Assembly (NCBI RefSeq): GCF_964340395.1
Contig: NC_135561.1
Coordinates: 2,659,501 to 2,723,500, forward strand
Reading direction: 5' to 3'
Length of the DNA stretch: 64,000 bases
Origin: Glandiceps talaboti
Lineage: Eukaryota > Hemichordata > Enteropneusta > Spengelidae
The translations under genes were made by a program, and so were the position numbers. Under the pieces are notes generated by a model. That model was not told the DNA's origin, ran no database searches, and saw nothing but the letters and a program-made list of their open reading frames with translations. Shown in pieces: positions 1 through 13,666 of this stretch. The number at the start of each line of letters is the position of its first letter. The first letter of the stretch is position 1.

Positions 1-3000
1 TAGTAATTTTATAACAAGTTTTGAAATATGAAGCTGATGAAATAGCTGCTGATGGGATATTGAGAATTTATATTGCTTTTCGACAAAGCAGGGTATTATT
101 TCACACGTATTTGAAAACCAATTTATGAATAATCTATTCGAGTGAAATGTCAAAAGAAAATGTTATACTTAGGTTGGCTAGAGTGTTCTCGTTTTAATCA
201 TTAGAAAAAGGAGAAACGCGAGAACATTTCTGCCTCATTCAGATGATCACTGTACCCTCACTTCCATCGTTTGCAAAGCTGTGTATTTTCTTGTACTGAG
301 AAACAATGGTAGATAAAGAAGAACTGTTCAAAGATGCCGAGTGGCGATGCACATTGTTACAATAGGGGTCTTTGGTATAAAATGGGTAAAATGCAAATGT
401 GCATCAGATTTCAAACACGTTAGTGGTTACAATATGTTAATTTACTGTTTTTTCTTATTGTTTTCATCTCTAGTAAATCAGCATATCTTGTCAGTATTGT
501 CAATGTCTACCCATAGTCTTGTGTAATGGATAACAAAATGCAAACCGAATCCCTTCAGCAACGGCAAAACATCTAGCCTTTTTATTGTTATCACTACACA
601 TGCACATGCCTAAACATGAAATTTCAAACCACTGAAATATGAAAGAATGAAGAGAGCGCCTTATATTGCATTGATAGAAGCTGAAACTGTGAAATTACGT
701 TATCTATGCAATTTCAAAGTTGAGTATTTGATTTGTTAGTTGAAATTCTGAGCAACAATCCCGATGATATATCACCCAATATGAAATGGTGAAGTTTGCA
801 CTCCTAAGATATTTCTAATTAATAAAAAATGATTGCATACTTATCATTAACGTTACGTAATACATAAGCAATCTGCACATAACATGTGCGCGTTATATAC
901 CATCATATGTATCGTTATATGACAGCTGAAGCTTACATTCTAAAAAAATATTGTATATTGAAATTGAAAGCTGTATCTACAAGACTTTAGTTCTATAGGA
1001 CAGATACAACTATTACCATAGACAATACTTCTACCCTAAGGATATTTGAGAAACAGACAATATTTAGATAATACCTTATTACCTAAGATATCTATGTAAA
1101 TACATCATTAATATTCATAGGATGTCACCTCTTGTGACACATTTGCACAACAGATTTTACGACTTTGTGTCCACAGACAGACACTCATACATACATATTT
1201 ACAGATAAATCCTTGGAATTACACATCCTTAGGGATGGTGAAAGTAGTGTATTAATCACAGTTTTGACGACGTTTGATGTTTGTATTGTAAGTATAAACA
1301 GTTTAACCAACAGTTCGTACTAACACAATAAAATGCAACAATAAGTAACAGCCAATAATTCCTTACTATGAAGCCATAATGTGTATACCGGCTGGAATGT
1401 ACACTGCTTAGAATTTATACGGGAAAGAAAACAAGATATTGATAATTTGAGCTAATTATCATCGCAATAATTAAAATGTCCACTGATGAAAGGGAAACAG
1501 TATAAGATAACCGTATATTGTTTGTTGATGACACTCAAACTACCATTACATCCATCTGCCCATCCAGTTTGAGACTCGTACCTGATTGGTGAACAGTTAG
1601 AGATGTATTTAACATTAATAGTCGACTACGTTTTGGTGTCTCCGTGGTAAATTATGGAAGCTCGAGACAAGAAATTGCCACAAATGGACGAATTTTTATA
1701 ATGTCAGAGATCATGTATAATGACTTACTAAAAAGTTTGATATTTTGGAAAGTATGAGGTTACTGTCAAGCGCCTAGCCTGCTTTCCCGGTCGATGTATG
1801 TAAAACAATCAAACCAGTCGTATTGGAAAGCAATTGCTCGTTAGAATGGATGTGTAATGATTCTTAATCACACCAGTTTTTGCTTCATGTAACAAATATT
1901 ATCCTTAAAATGATCCGGACACATTATTTGGTTGAATCAACGTCCATCATTCTCAAGTTAATGTGTCCACTTACAAATCTTTAAGGAGGCATTGATTTTG
2001 TATACTTAGGGTTGGAATTAAGACAATTGATAAACAATTATAGCAATTTTAGATCAAAAGCAAATAATCTTCTCACTCTCTGATAATGTTCAGAAGATCG
2101 ATTTCGTTTATACGTTATCAGTGCAAGCAATATCAAGAGCAATAATAACCCCCTCATCACCCAGCATCTTAATACACATTTTGTAAGTTTTCTTGTGTGA
2201 ACTTTAGTCAAAATTGTTATTAAGAACCATTGATGACTGATGATGGCAAACTAGACACGAGATACAATGAGACAGCTAATGATCTATGAGTTACATCTAA
2301 CGCATAGTGATTTTAGAGATGAGTTCTCCCATGTTCACGTGTTGTAATGACTGTAAAGGGCAAAAGCTGTGTTTCTATGCCTTGTATAAATTTGCTGCAA
2401 CATTGCCAGTGCTAGGAATCATAAAACAAAAACACTTCAGAGACCAATGCAGAACTCTAACGATCCTAAAATAGATAATAGAAATATCAAAACTGTATTA
2501 TGAACATAGGAAAGTAAGATACACGCCGTCTTCGTAACTTTAAATTTGACTTGTCCAACAGCGTTAGGATAATTTACCAGTTATAACATTCATATAGATT
2601 TTTGTAAATTGTGTTTCTATTATTCAAAACACATCAACAGAGTCTCAAGTGTTTTGTTTTCAAATCTAAACTAACATAGCGTTACACAAAGTAGGGTTAG
2701 CCTTATGAAAACACAATGTATCTCGACAAATGTGGACACCCGTAGTTTTGGAACTGTGAAAATGATCAGATGGTATTAAAGTGATATGTTTAAATTGTTA
2801 TCCAATTATATCTAGGCGGTGAGTAATACATTTACCCAATGACGGGATGCTGTGATTATAAAAAAAACGTGCACACTCTTTGATGTGTCGAATTTTACGC
2901 GGGAGTGCCATTCATACATGATAATTACAGATTAAGGAAACGTGTGTGATACAGTGTATTTTTCATTGATTACTGCAATTTATAAATGATACAATTTGCT

Positions 3001-3416
3001 GAAATTTGTAAAATTTAATATCACAATGATATCTAGTTTCATCAGCTTTCAAATTGCATATTAATTGGACCATATTGGGTATCTTTGGGTTAGATATATA
3101 CATTGCATTGTAATTTGCAAATCATACACGAATTCTCTGACTCTGCAGAAAAGTGAAGGGTAAAATAATGGTGTATGTATAGATGTAATAAGTATCACTT
3201 TTCAGACTTCTAGCCGCGTAATGTATTTTATGTTCTCTTTTATATTTAGCGATTCTACTTCATTGATAATAAACGGTTATGATCTTCACGATATTGTTGA
3301 CCGTGTCACGATTTTTCGGTCTTTGAAATCCTGAACTCTGAGTATGTCTACCCTCAACTTTTATTGATATCTCATACTATATGCATTAATGGCTGATATT
3401 CGGGTATTTTCCTTCA
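1..3416. other. Upstream non-coding DNA, nothing recognised
   Basis: AT-rich sequence with no ORF longer than about 61 codons and no recognisable RNA gene. The only hint of structure is 1085-1190, which shares a stretch containing CATTAATATTCATA and a nearby CAGACAGACA run with 11650-11790, possibly two remnants of one dispersed family. Confidence 0.6.
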
Positions 3417-3417
3417 T

Positions 3418-3448
<31 letters not shown>

Positions 3449-3575
3449 TGCATGCATGCATACATACATACATACATACATACATACATACATACATACA
3501 TACATACATACATACATACATACATACATACATGCATAGCCACAGACAGACAGACAGACAGACATACATACACAT
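3417..3575. repeat. Compound microsatellite (TG)n-(CG)n-(CATG)n-(CATA)n-(CAGA)n
   Basis: Direct reading shows TG repeats, then CGCGCG, then CATG units passing into a long CATA run and finally CAGA units. All ORFs over this interval on both strands are translations of the repeat. Confidence 0.98.
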
Positions 3576-6500
3576 AATTCGAAAAAAAGAAACAATACAT
3601 GAAAGCAAAACATAATAACGATCAGTCTTTTCAATTGCTGAGATCAATAAGTCTGGGAAATAATTAAGCAGTACAGTTACTGGAAAACAGTATATGATTG
3701 ACATCAGCAAGATTTGGGCGATTACAACATGTAAAAGTATTATACCTGGTCAAAGTGGTTCTCAATAAAATAACATCATCGGGGTAGAATTTCGTAGCGT
3801 AGGTTGACAGCTTCTTATCAGTGTTCACGGGAGAGTAACCAATGTAATAAGGTAAGAGACAGAGAACTCTGAATGATAAGAAACAAAGAGCCGTTATAAT
3901 AGATGATCACGTTCGATTCTTCAGGTAACAGCTGTTTACTGAATTTATCTTTCTCGTGGTGTAATCTCTGTGTATACCATATACACTCAGGGGTTTATCT
4001 GTACCAACCGTTTATGTTTTTATGTTTACTGGACCTTGACGCTGTGTTCCAGGTATCATTTAGAAAATGAACTGAAGTAGGGACGGTCATGTAATATTTA
4101 TAATCCCCAGTTTACTTTGTTCTAATTCATTAATACCCATATTTTATAGTTTCATATTTTTTTCTCATAATGAAAGAGAAACGATAATTATACAGTACAC
4201 GATTCGATTGTTTTTTTAACAGGTTATAAAATCCAGGCAAAAAGAGAACACACATCTCTAGACCAATTGCATTACATTGTCTAAAGCTATATGTCCCAAC
4301 CTTCCCGGCAAGGATTAACTGTCAAAGACAAGTCAAGGGAATAAAGTAGAGTGAGGCAACCTAATTTAGATGTAATTGCCAGGGTAATTAACTAGTTTAG
4401 AGGAAATAATATAGATGGATACACACCTTGAAACTAACAACGAGGAATGTATTTCCTGTTGACATTGCTTGACTGAAGGAAAGTGATGAGACGCCGTAAG
4501 CGTTATTGTTACAAACTGGTAAATGTAGAAAGCAGACTTTCTCTCGATACGGCCTGTAAATTAAAGACAGACAGACATGCAGACAGACAAGCTATCCGTA
4601 CCAGTAGTTATATCCGTTCATTCACTCGATCAAGAATTCGTAGGACAACACCATTTTATTTTGAGGATTTGGGCAAGTGTTGACGATTCCTGTTTGGATT
4701 AGGGACTGCTGAAGAGAACGTTTCACATACATTGTTATATTAAAGTACAATGTTCAGGCATACGGTGCTCATTAGTGAATAACAAGTCTTCTCCGCTCTC
4801 CCGTTGGTAATGGCATCTTCGTATAACGTATATTCATTTAACTGAAGGGGGTGAGTGTTCTATAACCACTGGTATCTGCATTACAAAATGTGTACTCCAG
4901 TACACGCATGTAAACTGTACTTCAGAATATCAGCAATGTCATATACATAATTGATATAATGAATTGGGTTTGTTTTTGACTTGTTCACATCTAACCATGT
5001 TTCCACTATATCATTAAAAATAATTCATTCATATCATACTTATTTCCCTCTAGTCACGACCACTGAAACACAGAGAAATGTATTCTATCCAATAAAATGA
5101 TAGACAGCTGACATTTGATCTAAAACCTGACACTACTGAAAGTGTAGGAAATATATGATATTATTCAATTTACGTAGGAGTCTGTATCCAGTTTGAAATA
5201 TGTAGTCAAGTATACATGTAAAAATGTCATTTACGAAAGTGACATTTCAATTTGATATTATATCACATTTGTATTCAATTGCAATACACTAATATGTTAC
5301 GGAAATGAACAAAACGCATAGTATACAGAATGGGATAAAGCATGATATAACATACAAGATGATTAGCATAACAGATGAACAAACGTGATGAACTATATTA
5401 TTGCACTACAAATTATATTATCCAAATTTTATGAATTTCGACATTTTCATTATTGACTGCTAAGTGACACTTTAATTAGCCTATAAAAAGATAATTGCAA
5501 ACAATATTCAAATTAAAAAAACAACAACACATTTTCAGTGCTGACAGGGCTAAGTGGCATATAGTAACCGATATTGAAATCAAGTACATATGGTTATTTT
5601 CATAATTGATACGTCTCATGACAGCAAAGCTATATCACATTACTGCAACAGATGCTATTCTGTTGATGATAATCAAGATATAGTTGACATTTGTAATGAT
5701 GAGTACGCATGATTAGAATAGCCTTGATGAAGTTCAAGTATTATAAATCCAGTATGTGTTAATAGCAGTCTTCCAATGTTTAAAAAGCATCTATGTCCGA
5801 TTCGTTTCCATAGCAATCTTTAGTATAATGATAATTACTTTGTGTCGTACTAAATATAGAGTAATTAAATGTGTAATTAAATGAATGGTAATATATATTA
5901 CCGTCTAAGTGTTGTTGTAAAAATGGGAATACCACCACAAAATGAATTTCATGACTGCTGTATGTCATGTCATACATCAAGTACTAATCATGTGATTGCG
6001 ATGAACCAAAAGCTATAAAGTAATTAAAAATACAACAAATATCTGTAAATTATAAACGTTAATGCTAAGGAAAAGATGCCGTTCAGCTTTACCAACTATT
6101 ACTAAATATCCACGTTTACAGATATTAACTCGTCGCATTCTGTAGTTATGTATTTCGACCAAGGCCTGTTTTTACATCATGATTGGAATATACTCTTTGT
6201 TATTAATATATTTTCGAAATGTAACGCATCAAAATGCCACAGCAGAATCGATCAGAATCAAATATTGGCAATGGAACGCGTTACACACATGCACGACATG
6301 CACATTTATGACAGCTGTACATTGATTAGTATATCACTTGGTAAATATACATCAGTTGTAAAAGTTGTAAATACACGCTGTAGCTTTATTTTTGAAAGAA
6401 ATATTAGATCTAAATGTTATGAATAACGACACCACAAATGATATACGGTAATTTAAAACTGCATATTTCCAGTAAATCTGAGTTGAGTTTATTTAATATG

Positions 6501-6959
6501 CTCATGTGGGCGTCTTCTTTTTTCTTCTGAACACTTCTTGTCTAACACAATTCATTTTAAACGTGTTATCACTCCATTTTACATTCTGTTTATTAATGCA
6601 ACTATACCTACAGAATCTAACATCTTTTACTGCAGACGTTCAAGTTAAAAGTTACAGGGTTCTTACATTACATTACATCTTAACCGTTAAATAAAGTGGT
6701 GTTATCTTTATCAGAAAGTTTTCTATATGATGTCACGATATATTATTAACTTCTATTGAAATTTGAAGCGTGTACTATAAATTGACCTTCACATAAGTTG
6801 TTCGTGTTTTAATATGTGGTTTCTACATCATATGGTTGTAGCTATGGACTCTAATCAAGTTGTGCTCGATGGTGTTTCTCGAGAACAAATCTAACAGTCA
6901 TTACATTATAATTTGAAAACGGTTCAGTTAAACGTTAAACGTTAACGTGAAATGTGTAC
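3576..6959. other. Upstream non-coding DNA, nothing recognised
   Basis: AT-rich sequence without supported genes. The 92-codon frame at 6148-6426 contains no recognisable motif and is of a length expected by chance at this base composition. A short CAGACAGA run lies at 4565-4590. Confidence 0.6.
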
Positions 6960-7285
6960 TCGAATCACAGCTAGACCAACGACGTGGCGTCAAGTAAATT
7001 ACCAACAAGTTACAGAAAATATTCATTTTCCCCTAGAGCCATCAAAGAATGGAACAATCTGCCACCAGACATTGTAATTATAGGATCACTTGATGCTTTC
7101 AAGTCTCAATTGGCATCACAATTAAATGCAATAACTTTAATATTTATTTAGTATTTATTTTTCTTTTTTTATTCATTTACTTTAAATAAGTACTGCTTTA
7201 ATTCACCATCCTCATTTTTGTTGCACACTCACTGGCAAAATCTTCAACATGTTGAAGGTGGCCAGTTATGGAAGAAGAAGTTATT
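6960..7285 (+). mobile_element. 3' end of a non-LTR retrotransposon (LINE)
   Basis: The frame 6975-7148, ending in a TAG at 7149-7151, reads KLPTSYRKYSFSPRAIKEWN and continues NLPPDIV, then a tail with DAFKSQL. The Y-S-F-x-P-R-x-I-x-x-W-N-x-L-P string is the typical C-terminal end of LINE reverse transcriptase ORF2 of CR1/Jockey/RTE-like groups. A non-coding tail with GTTGAAGGTGGCCAG follows. The upstream frame is interrupted by a stop at 6972-6974 and no reverse transcriptase core is present, so it is a heavily 5'-truncated dead copy. The exact clade is not determined. Confidence 0.75.
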
Positions 7286-7944
7286 TGAGAAGGTTTTAAA
7301 GTGTGAGGACATACCCAATTTATGACGTAGCATAAATACCTAACAATGACTCAATTTAGTAACTTAAGCATGAACAACTCCAAACCCGATTGTTATGTCT
7401 TATCGACGGTATTAACTCCTAATTTATATGTATCCAATATTCTATTCATATATTGAACAATTGGACAGAAAAAGACGTGTCCGTCTTCAAAAGATTGACT
7501 ACGATCTGCATTTGTACCGGAAATTGTAAGTGTGTACCAGCTGCGTCATTTATAATTTATTCTTAGCATTTCGGTCAATAATTTACAGGACAATTTAGTG
7601 GCATGAAATGTTTATAATCATGATTGTATCACATATACCGAATGCAATCGAATTAGTCCAATTTGTATGTTTCAATGCATTTAACCGCTTTTAGCCAACT
7701 TGACATTGTTATCCATAGTAGGGATCGATTTAAATTCGACGCCTGTTGGAATCGATGAATCTCAATACAATGTAGGAGAGAACATTCGATTCACGCCTAT
7801 GTGACGGTTGTAAATGTAATATATACAATCGTCCAGTTGTACATTATTGAAGTCCGGGAGTTGCACATCATCTGAATGCCGTATAGTTTCCCTTTGTTGA
7901 GTCATCCGTGCTGGGGATTCTCTGAAAGTTGCTTTCTCCTTCTC

Positions 7945-8190
7945 AGAGAATATTTATTTATTTATTTATTAACGATCCAACAGGTATTGCCCAATAACAG
8001 GAGGAAAGTTCAGTGTTAATGCTGGAGGAAACCGGAGTACCGGGGGAAACCTGCGTTGTTGTTCGGTAGAGTCAAACTGAACGACACTCTTCTTACTTAC
8101 AGCGTGGTAAATTTAACCAAACCCAGCCGACTGGCGGGTTCGAACCCAGGCTGCTCGGCCACCGACAACCCAAATATTACCACGTGTATG
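7945..8190. mobile_element. Degraded SINE-like dispersed element
   Basis: A TTTA run (7952-7970) is followed by GGAGGAAACCGGAGTACCGG at about 8023-8042 and then a GGGTTCGAACCC palindrome at about 8138-8149. I recall this combination as a very widespread short repeat of marine invertebrate genomes. The GGTTCGA string resembles the B box of RNA polymerase III promoters, but no cloverleaf can be folded, so it is not a tRNA gene. Orientation and ends are uncertain. Confidence 0.5.
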
Positions 8191-8796
8191 TTTGTACTAC
8201 ACAAGTTTAAGCTTTTAATGGTTACAATCACTGTTACTAAGAAAAATAAGTGTTACCATACTTGATTTGTTTGACCAAGGTCGTTGATGTAAGATGGTTT
8301 AATATGACTCCGAGTTATTGCACGAACACGCTCTGTAGTCAATTGGCGTACTTCCTAATTCCAAATGAGTTTTAATCGCTTACAAATAACCATCAAATGA
8401 AGACTATAGTGAGTCTTAAAAAAACTAATCGATTGTTATCTGTGCTTGTAAAATATCTTAATGTCTAGGTGCATTGTAAAATATAGTCCCTCGTTCGAAA
8501 TCGGGTTCTCTCGTTGCATAATAATACCTGTATCATATTTAACGTAATGTTACATTAGCATTACATAATATACAACATTGTTGAAATAGTCACCTCCTGG
8601 CATGCCATTTACTTTTGTGAATCGAATCGTATTACATTTGTACATTTTGCAAACAAATATGAACCATGCCTATAACAAAACAGGTTGGGCGGCTTTGAGT
8701 CTACGGTGTGAACAATTCATCATCACAGTGGTACAGTCTATAAGTGGTATATGTCTGTCTCTTTGCCTGTCTGTCTGTCTGTCTCTTTCGTCTTTT

Positions 8797-9123
8797 GTCA
8801 CTAAGCTAGGTGTTCTGTATCAAAATCGTATATCAGTCTATTAGCTGGTAGAAAATTTAGCACAACTACAATAAAAACACCTGATACACCCAAGTGGAAT
8901 AGTACGGGTCATCTTTCATTACGGTGTATAATTGGATTGTTTGATATGTTTTATGCTATTTTGTTATATCCAATCCATGAAGGTTTGAAATATATTTCGA
9001 CAATAATGTAAAAAAGAAATAGTTACCAGAACATGTCAAGGTTCAATACAGTCAATACTGGTAATCATTAAAACACATATGGATTTGTTCACCTTGACAT
9101 TTTACCTTCATATATTTTGACAG
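8797..9123 (+). repeat. Dispersed repeat, copy 1 (inverted relative to 13346-13666)
   Basis: About 327 bp matching the reverse complement of 13346-13666 along its full length. Shared landmarks include GTCACTAA.CTAGGTGTTCT at one end, CATTACGGTGTATAATTGGA in the middle and CAGAACATGTCAAGGTTCAA near the other end. Small substitutions and indels show the copies are old. No coding capacity is seen. It could be a MITE or another non-autonomous element. Confidence 0.85.
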
Positions 9124-11040
9124 CGACTAACTTGTAAAAGCAGCGCATGTATAACTATAGAACGAATTTTATGTAAATATGACTAGCGATAGAAGTTTAT
9201 TAAATCAAATAGTTTTCCAGGAACAACAACAACAACACATTATGTACTGAACTAATATGTAAATTTAAGGATTAGTATGCACGGAAGTTGATTAATTAAT
9301 AATCAACTCTACTACCAAACTTCGATTTCATTTGATGATGACAATGGCAGGCGGACAGACGGACAAACGAGCAGTGAAACAGATGGACAGAACCACAAAT
9401 AATAATCTTGCCATCATTAAGTATAATGACCTATCCCACTTGCTCTAATTCACAAAATAGTGTTATGTTCTTAAAATGCCAAATGACAATCCTATTTTTG
9501 ACGTGTCACCCTGATCCAATCATAAATTTTGTGTCGTGTATTATAGATCTAAGGAATGTCAATAAATGTGATGAATATAGTGCCTTGGTATCTGACTAGT
9601 GAATTATTTCTACTGCAATACGTGTTAAATTGTAGAAATTGTTTATGAAATATCAATTATGTTGCTATTACTGTTGTTAAGTGAACGTTATTGAAACTAA
9701 GTGACAGTAATTGCATCAACGGGTTTACAAAACACTCACAGCAATCAACTTATATCTCAAGCTCTTATGTAAACGTTTTAATATATAAATATTCTAGTAA
9801 AATGTAAAAGTGGCACGTACAACGATATTAATTTTGCGTTGGTGACAGAATACGTACTGATTACCGAATGCTTTTTAAAACGGAAATGGTGTTTGGAATT
9901 TCTTAACTACCATTAAAAAAACATAACCAACTTCAGGAAAAATGCACACTGACTTAGGGGGTACTACTAGGCATTTAGCATTGTAACAGTCAGTATCGGA
10001 TAGTAAGAATCCGATAATAACCCTGACCTTCCTCAGAGTCCCTAGCCCTTTCGCTGTTGATCTCAACGCATAATGCCCAAATAGTCCATCGAACTTGGCA
10101 AATTCGTCGTTACAATAAAGGCCCATTACTTTCAACTTTGACAAGACTCAACGTCAGAATTGCTACTGTCTGCTATTGTTCACTACTACTAACATAGATT
10201 AAAATTGTCCCCAAATATGACGTCGCGCGAGACAACAGTCGCCAGTATTACGTATCCGCTTGTGCTTTGGTTGCATGCTTATCGATCCGTTTTGCAATTA
10301 CACTTGTCATTCACTTTAAATAGTTAGATCTGCATTTACATACATAGACATATAATGAACTATTTTCAACTGTGTGGCCTTGAGTATTTACAATAAAGTA
10401 CCCTTCTTATAGTTTTTTTATCAGCAGAAATGAAATTTCCACCACTTTTAAAACACTATATGAATTAGCGTCCTTTGTGTATGGATGTCTGTCATGCGTT
10501 TTGGCATGTATGGTATATGACGAGTGATATGAAAGGCTGGTCACGACAGCAACCAGTGACCGATCGATGATTCCTGGGTTGTAAGACTGCAACATATGAG
10601 TGGCAAACCCATGAGTTGGGAAAGTGTGACCTGCGATTTGAAAAAAAACCTGCAATGTTTTCCTTCAACAGAACTGCCGCGCACAACTTAGGTATTAATT
10701 TTTTTCTGGGATATTTTGTATATGTTAATGGTTTATGTGTATTTACTATGAAAAACACAAGATGGCGGCCGTGATTTCACACTTCATTGGCAAACATATT
10801 TTAGAGTAGTTTACAAGTGCATCAATTTTGATTCATTTCTGCGAAAAGGTTTGTAGAATTGACAATTTACAATTGGTCACCGTTTTTCGAAATACAAATA
10901 CTCATTCTATGTATTGGTATGGGCAATATTTTGACCAACATTTCCATGTACATCATCACCAGAAGTTACCGGGTCACAGGTCACAGTTCACTTTTAAATT
11001 TGTAGTGTAAGTGTTGTAACAAAACAAAAGGCTGTTTGTG
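9124..11040. other. Upstream non-coding DNA
   Basis: No supported gene. The minus-strand 89-codon frame at 9875-10144 is more GC-balanced than its surroundings, but I recognise no domain in it. A YY1-like motif is annotated separately. Confidence 0.5.
10759..10769 (+). promoter_or_regulatory. YY1-like motif (AAGATGGCGGC)
   Basis: An exact AAGATGGCGGC string is present, which is the consensus site of the zinc-finger factor YY1. It stands out in AT-rich DNA. It is about 3.5 kb upstream of the channel start codon. A related but weaker string, AACATGGCGG, occurs at 11411-11420. Such sites can belong to promoters or to 5' ends of retroelements; nothing here decides between them. Confidence 0.35.
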
Positions 11041-11198
11041 AAACTCGTGCGTCCTGAAAATACTTCAGTGGTATTCTTTAGTTATGCAAACCGTGAATAG
11101 CGAATCTAGATGACATTTGAAACTCGTGCGTCCTGAAAATATTTCAGTGGTATTCTTTAGTTATGCAAACCGTGAATAGCGAATCTAGATGACATTTG
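11041..11198. repeat. 79-bp tandem duplication, two copies
   Basis: Copies at 11041-11119 and 11120-11198 differ by one base that I can see (TACTTCAG versus TATTTCAG). Each begins AAACTCGTGCGTCCTGAAAA and ends GATGACATTTG. The near identity implies a recent local duplication. Confidence 0.95.
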
Positions 11199-11752
11199 TA
11201 GTTGCAATAGGGAACTTGCAATCCAGACTGAGCATGCTCAGACGCAAATGACTATGGGATTATATGTTGATATCGCAATACCTAATCTGGAGCGACTGAT
11301 AAAATAAACCTGCCACAATGGTCAGGGTGACGATGAATTGATTATTTGTGGTTACAAAATATTACTATTTGATTAGTATTTATTATCACATTTCCCATGA
11401 TGCAACATTCAACATGGCGGGTTTGCAAGTTCCCTATTGTCACCATATTGTTTTTCGAGTGAAATATATCTTAGGACAAGCCAATTCAAATGACACACTA
11501 AAACTAAAAGCTACATCACAAAGCTTTTAAGAACATGTGTGGTTAGTTGTATTTGAAGAATGACACTTTGTTATCATCAATATATATAAAACATTATATT
11601 GATTTTGAAGAGTGCATTCTTAATATATAGGATAATTACTGACAACCATTAAGTATGTAAATAGCTCATTAATATTCATACTTGTTCACCAAAACCTAAT
11701 CAGTTCAAATTTCTTTCAATTGACCCAGCCGCTTTTTTTGGTAAACGATGAC

Positions 11753-11795
<43 letters not shown>

Positions 11796-13005
11796 CATAC
11801 ACACACACACTTTTCATCTTTAACATATAACTTTCCTTAGGGTGAGATCAATAGTTCAGTGTGGGATAAAAGAAACCTAAATTCTTGTAGTAGTATTGTA
11901 ATGCTATTAATATAAAGCCAGTAGTATGGAGTGAGTAATTTTGTTGACACCTTATTTCCATTTCTCAATTTGACATTGTTTAATGGAAATATTTATATTT
12001 AAGGGTACAAAACATATATTAAAAGTAAAATCTATTTTGTAGGATAAGAATTAATATAGCTCTACCCCCCCCCCCCCCACATACACACACAAAGTAAAAT
12101 AATTTAGTGTTTTACTTATGTAAACACGATAACAGACTGTAATTGAACCTTATTCTGTATACACTCATGCACTACATGTATAATACACCAGTCAACAACA
12201 TCATTCTGTACACTTTTGGTAACATATAGATTTCCATACTGCAGCAAAGGTATACAGTTATCAAGATACAGACAATAAACATTTCAAATATCATAACAAA
12301 ACAGCTGGTGGTATATTTGGTTCAATGGAATACGTTGCATGTTACCCATAGTTCAATAAACTGTTGCAAATAAAATATTCCATTTTAACCAAAATCTAAC
12401 AACAACTATCAGCTACAATATAAAATATAGCCAAGTAAAGGTTTTTCGACAAAAGAACTATTATATGAAACATTGCTCTCATGTATATCCTACGTTGTTT
12501 TCGATCTCAAACAATTTAGTATATATAGTAATCTATTTCGATTTATCAAGGCCTTGTTTGTTGCTAGCAGCTGGGTACCTATCCACATCCCGCTTGGAAA
12601 CTGTTAATAGCTAGTGGAATTGATATATTAATAACGAATTTAGACTACAGTTTAATGGACAACTTCAAGAGGCATGTGTGGTTATTTAACCCATCCTTCG
12701 TTTAAACATTTCTAGTAGGGATTTCATTCTAGTTTATTCGTCCCTGACTTAGTAATGTCCATCTTGCTGAGAAAGAATAATTAATTAACAATATGATCCA
12801 ATTACAGTTGAAACAAAGCAAATAAATAACAGTTTTAATTATCAATACACGAATACACGATTGGATTAAGATTACCATGTAACAAAGTCTACCTTTATAC
12901 TAATATATAATAACTCAATTACCCTGGGAGACGAATTGGCAATTAACAAAGTAATTTATTTGGTTCCTCGTATTCTAGAACAAAAAAAAAGTTAATGGCT
13001 TGTCT

Positions 13006-13010
<5 letters not shown>
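11199..13010. other. Upstream non-coding DNA with short microsatellites
   Basis: Contains a (GACA)n run at 11755-11795 and a poly-C tract at 12064-12079. A 13-bp palindrome, TGAGCATGCTCAG-like, lies near 11229. No genes are supported. Confidence 0.6.
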
Positions 13011-13065
<55 letters not shown>

Positions 13066-13066
13066 T

Positions 13067-13140
<74 letters not shown>

Positions 13141-13215
13141 AACAAACAAACAGCGAGAGACAGATACAGAGTGAGGGAGCTAGAGAGATAGAGACAGAGA
13201 CAGACAGACAGACAG
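13011..13215. repeat. Compound microsatellite (GA)n-(GACA)n-(AAAC)n
   Basis: A pure GA run at about 13011-13061 is followed by a pure GACA run to about 13136, AAACA units, then impure GA and GACA units. ORFs here are repeat translations. Confidence 0.97.
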
Positions 13216-13345
13216 GACAACTTATATTATTTGAATTGATATTTATCCACATCATTAGTAAAATCATTTCTATCGCGTCATATTGAACTATATATATTCG
13301 TTCCAGAATTATTATTATACCTGCACAGCTTTTAAAATTAATCCC

Positions 13346-13666
13346 TGTCAAATTATATCAAGGTAAACTGTCAAGGTAAACGAACCCATATGTGTTTTAA
13401 TGATTAACAGTATTGACTGTATTGAACCTTGACATGTTCTGGTAACTATTTTTATTTTACATTATTGTCGAAATATATGTCAAACCTTCATGGATTGGAT
13501 ATAACAAAATAGCATAAAACATATCAAACAATCCAATTATACACCGTAATGAAAGGTAACCTGTACTATACCACTTGTATGTACCAGGTGTGTGTAGCTA
13601 TGCTAAATGTTCTACCTGTAAATACACTGATACAAAATTCTGATGGAGAACACCTAGGTTAGTGAC
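13346..13666 (-). repeat. Dispersed repeat, copy 2 (inverted relative to 8797-9123)
   Basis: About 321 bp, antiparallel partner of 8797-9123. The two arms are 4.2 kb apart, so a transcript through both could pair, although there is no evidence that this region is transcribed. The copy ends roughly 630 bases before the proposed first coding exon of the channel gene. Confidence 0.85.

Noticed and set aside
8120-8180. Possible tRNA gene suggested by GGGTTCGAACCC
   Set aside because: No acceptor stem, anticodon arm or correctly spaced A box on either strand; better explained as part of a SINE-like repeat.
9875-10144. Minus-strand 89-codon frame with balanced composition
   Set aside because: No recognisable domain, no clear splice signals and no repeat partner; left as unexplained.
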